Origin: Litsea cubeba
Taxonomy: Eukaryota > Streptophyta > Magnoliopsida > Laurales > Lauraceae
Reading direction: 5' to 3'
NCBI GenBank assembly: GCA_012931725.1
Contig: WHSA01001455.1
Coordinates: 248,001 to 312,000 of the forward strand
Length of the DNA: 64,000 nucleotides
The position numbers and the translations under genes were made by a program. The notes beneath the pieces are model-generated. The model made no database searches. It had not been told where the DNA came from and saw only the letters and a program-made list of their open reading frames with translations. Shown one piece after another: positions 61,337-64,000 of this stretch. Within the stretch, counting starts at the first letter, position 1. Each line of letters opens with the position of its first letter.

Positions 61337-63486
61337 AGAAATGACTAGCTCGGGGAAGGGACGTGCATACCACTTCTCCAGCCATTCAACCCATTAAAAG
61401 GTGACCATTAAAGTGCACCAACATGTGAAGCTGGTCACCATCTTGGAAGGCATATGAGAATTATAAACCAACAGGCTGAGAAAATCTTGGCTTGGGGCCT
61501 ATAAATTGATTGAGTGGAATATGAATATCTAACAATTTACAGCTCTAAGATTTGTAAGGAAGAGGGGAAAAGAGAACAAATGAGAAACTGGTTCCTTGGG
61601 AAAAGCTGCATGAGTTTACTGCATTTTATATTAGCATGAGCTCCTATAACGCTCATGATTTCATTTTAGACACACGAGGCTTCCTTTTCATGACAAACCC
61701 GCACATACATATCACACTCCCACGCTGATTTAAGTCACAATTTTCACATGTCAGTCGGTAATTCCTGAGCTCAAGTAAGTGGATTAAAATCCAATTAATT
61801 GCCCCTCCATGACTCCAAGCTAGGGATAGCCTCTACGCGGGATGGGAGTTTATTTGGAGCGGCTTAGATTTTTAATAAATAGGCTCTACTATGGTTTGTG
61901 AACCTCCATCACATAATCATTTTTCGTTTGGATGCCTGGACTTCTAGTAACAACATTGCCTCACAGGGTTCTGGTTAAGCCACTGATGGATGCGTGCATT
62001 GCACGTAGTTGTTACTAAAATACTGACTTTGACTGTACACAACTCTAGGTTGGCAGTGTGGTCGCCTGAGCCCAAGTTGGCATCAAATCCAAATCATTAG
62101 TCTTAATTAGGCCTATAGAAAACTGCAACCACATCATGAAAGCTGGCCGAACTTCCCCTGATCAGATTTTCTAGAAAATCAAGTCTCCGGAATTCTGACC
62201 GAACTGAATTCGGTTAGACGAAAAGCTGGGCCGAACTTCCCTGATCACATTACCCAGAAAATCAAGTCTCTGGAATTCTGACCGAACTGAATTCGGTTAG
62301 CCGAAAAGCTGGCCGAACTTCCCCGATCAGATTACCCAGAAAATCAAGTCTTTGGAAGTCTGACCGAACTTATTTCGGTCAGCCGAATCGTATTTCGGTC
62401 AACCGAAAAGCTGACCGACCAGCTGACAGAAACTGCATAGAAATGCAGAGTTGAGGTCCAGATTGTTTGTTTTGAAGCCTAATGTATGCATGCTGGATTT
62501 TGTTAATATCTAAGCCTTCATAGGTGTTAACTCAGTTTTCCGAATACATGATTAAAATGATATTCATCGAAAATAGTATGTGTATTGAAAAACGAATGTT
62601 TCACTTATCTGTTTGGCTTAGAAGTCAAACCAATTCTCATTGTAATCCTTAACTCATTGAACGAGCTCCACCGACATAATACACCGTACATGAAATAAAT
62701 AACCAACATGAAATGAAAAGTTGCGAGCGGTAAAAATGTATTGAATTGAATAATGAATCATTCCTACTGCAGCAGATGTGAGAGGTATTCTGGAACCTCG
62801 TGGAATTTAGTGATCTCTGATCAAGACACTAACCTATTCCACACCATTTGATATTGCCAAAGTCATATAATTGAACGTGAACAATCATCGAATAAAGAGT
62901 TCCCTAGTAGATATCAACTTAATGATATTACTGGGTCCGTTATTATGAATGGTAAGAAAATGAATTAAATGTTATATATATATCGAATTGTTTATATTGG
63001 TTATTTGATAGCTAGAACTATCATAGACAATTATGTATTTGTTGAACCGTCGGGTTGATGGTACTATTGCTGAATGTCACATGCACAGATGCCCGTGCCG
63101 GTCCGGCCAAAGCCGCGCCTCCAGCGGTGAATGCCCGCCCGATACCTCCGGGAGGTTTAATCGAGTGGATTTAATTCCGGAGGGCGAATGGAATCCTTTT
63201 TTGGGAATAAGTTAGAATTAGATTTTGTGAATCATTTTGGTGTAATTAAAGTCCCCGTATTGTATTAAGTATACGGTGGTTGACTTCCTCGAACATAGAA
63301 CTGAACTTTTATATTATGTTTTCGTCAATGTATATTTTCCGCAATTTTATACAGCTGACAAGTTAGGTTGTGATCCCTTGTTAGTTTCGTTTTAGCTTTT
63401 TCTAATTCAGAATTTACGGGAGAAAGTATGTATTCGCGACTCAGGGTTTGTCCGAGCTGATCAAATCTCGGGACCGGGTCGTGGCA
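61337..63486 (+). repeat. 2.1-kb unit 13
   Basis: 2,150 bp. Three 82-bp repeats at about 62142-62390. LTR-like part 62124-63486. Left part matches units 10-12 while the right part carries the longer, older form without the roughly 100-bp deletion, so it is a hybrid unit. Confidence 0.9.
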
Positions 63487-64000
63487 AGGAATGGCTAGCT
63501 CGAGGAAGGGATATGGATACCACTTCCCCAGCCATTCATCCCGTTAAAATGAGACCATTAAATTGCACAACATGTGAAGCTAGTCACCATCTTGGAAGGC
63601 ACATGAGAATTATAAACCAATAGGCTGAGAAAATCTTGGCTTGGGGCCAGTAAATTGATAGAGTGGAATATGAATATCTAACAATTTATAGCTCTAAGAT
63701 TTGCAAGGAATGGGGGAAAAGTGAACAAATGAGAAACTGGTTCCTTGGGAAAAGCTGCCTCAGTTTACTGCATTTTATATTAGCATGAGTTCCTATAACG
63801 CTTATGATTTCATTTTAGACACACGAGGCTTCTTTTTCATGACCAACCCGCACATACATATCACACTCCCACGCTGATTTAAATCACAATTTTCACATGT
63901 CAGTCGGTACTTCCTGCGCTCAAGTAAGTGGATGAAAATCCAACTAATTGCCCTTCATGACTCCTAGCTAGGGATAGCCTCTACGCGGGATGGGAGTTTA
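63487..64000 (+). repeat. 2.1-kb unit 14, cut by window edge
   Basis: Flank module followed by the first bases of the spacer. Diverged in places (CCCTTCATGACTCC instead of CCCCTCCATGACTCC). Confidence 0.85.

Larger units (their letters stand above)
37123..64000 (+). repeat. Array of about 2.1-kb tandem units
   Basis: Unit boundaries taken at the end of the LTR-like part (GTGACA) followed by AGAAATGACT or ATAAATGACT. Full unit layout: protease 3' flank module (about 475 bp), spacer of about 340 bp beginning CCATGACTCC, LTR-like part of about 1.36 kb with an 82-bp repeat block at its left end. No protein-coding gene is supported anywhere in the array. The array continues past the right edge. 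Confidence 0.95.

Noticed and set aside
37123..64000. Ribosomal DNA spacer or centromere satellite as identity of the 2.1-kb array
   Set aside because: No rRNA gene sequence flanks or interrupts it, and its parts are explained by the protease flank and an LTR-like sequence. Centromere function cannot be judged from sequence alone.
37123..64000. CRISPR-like arrangement because of regular repeats
   Set aside because: The repeats are long, directly adjoining and lack unique spacers, and the DNA is eukaryotic.

Overview
The window is plant nuclear DNA, almost certainly from a flowering plant. It is AT-rich, with long homopolymer tracts. It carries an intron-containing papain-family (C1A) cysteine protease gene with an ER signal peptide, non-autonomous DNA transposons with clean target-site duplications, a tRNA-derived SINE-like fragment and an LTR-like sequence of Ty3/gypsy style. 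I cannot name the species. No tRNA, rRNA, CRISPR array, bacterial operon or organelle gene was seen.

Nearly all of the window is two tandem arrays placed end to end. Array 1 (1-37122) consists of about 10-kb units with junctions at about 23/24, 9965/9966, 19923/19924 and 29899/29900. There are three full units and a shortened fourth, and bases 1-23 are the tail of a further unit to the left. Each unit holds, in order: a foldback element with a strong GC-rich hairpin; a 5-kb spacer with a short tandem duplication and a pair of exon-like segments of unknown origin; a TATA box; the protease gene (exon 1, an intron of about 2.3 kb, exon 2); and a hAT-type MITE cut short by the unit junction. Only copy 3 reads as an intact gene (275 codons). 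Copies 1 and 2 carry small indels in coding sequence, which are either pseudogene lesions or uncorrected long-read errors. Copy 4 lost intron and exon 2 by a 2,791-bp deletion with AAGT microhomology.

Array 2 (37123 to the right edge) consists of about 2.1-kb units, 13 more or less complete and one cut by the window edge. Each unit starts with about 475 bp clearly homologous to the 3' flank of the protease gene. A spacer of about 340 bp follows, then about 1.36 kb that looks like a solo LTR on the minus strand and contains two to four copies of an 82-bp repeat. The 2.1-kb repeat is therefore assembled from the protease gene's own downstream flank plus a retroelement LTR.

The two arrays can be ordered in time. 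The 2.1-kb units keep the empty insertion site of the hAT MITE. The terminal protease unit has the complete MITE with a perfect 8-bp target duplication. The internal 10-kb junctions lie inside that MITE. Mosaic variant patterns among the 10-kb units, and near-identical blocks among the 2.1-kb units, point to continuing unequal exchange and gene conversion. The window shows nested tandem amplification around a protease with a shortened proregion. I see no evidence for a new multi-gene system.
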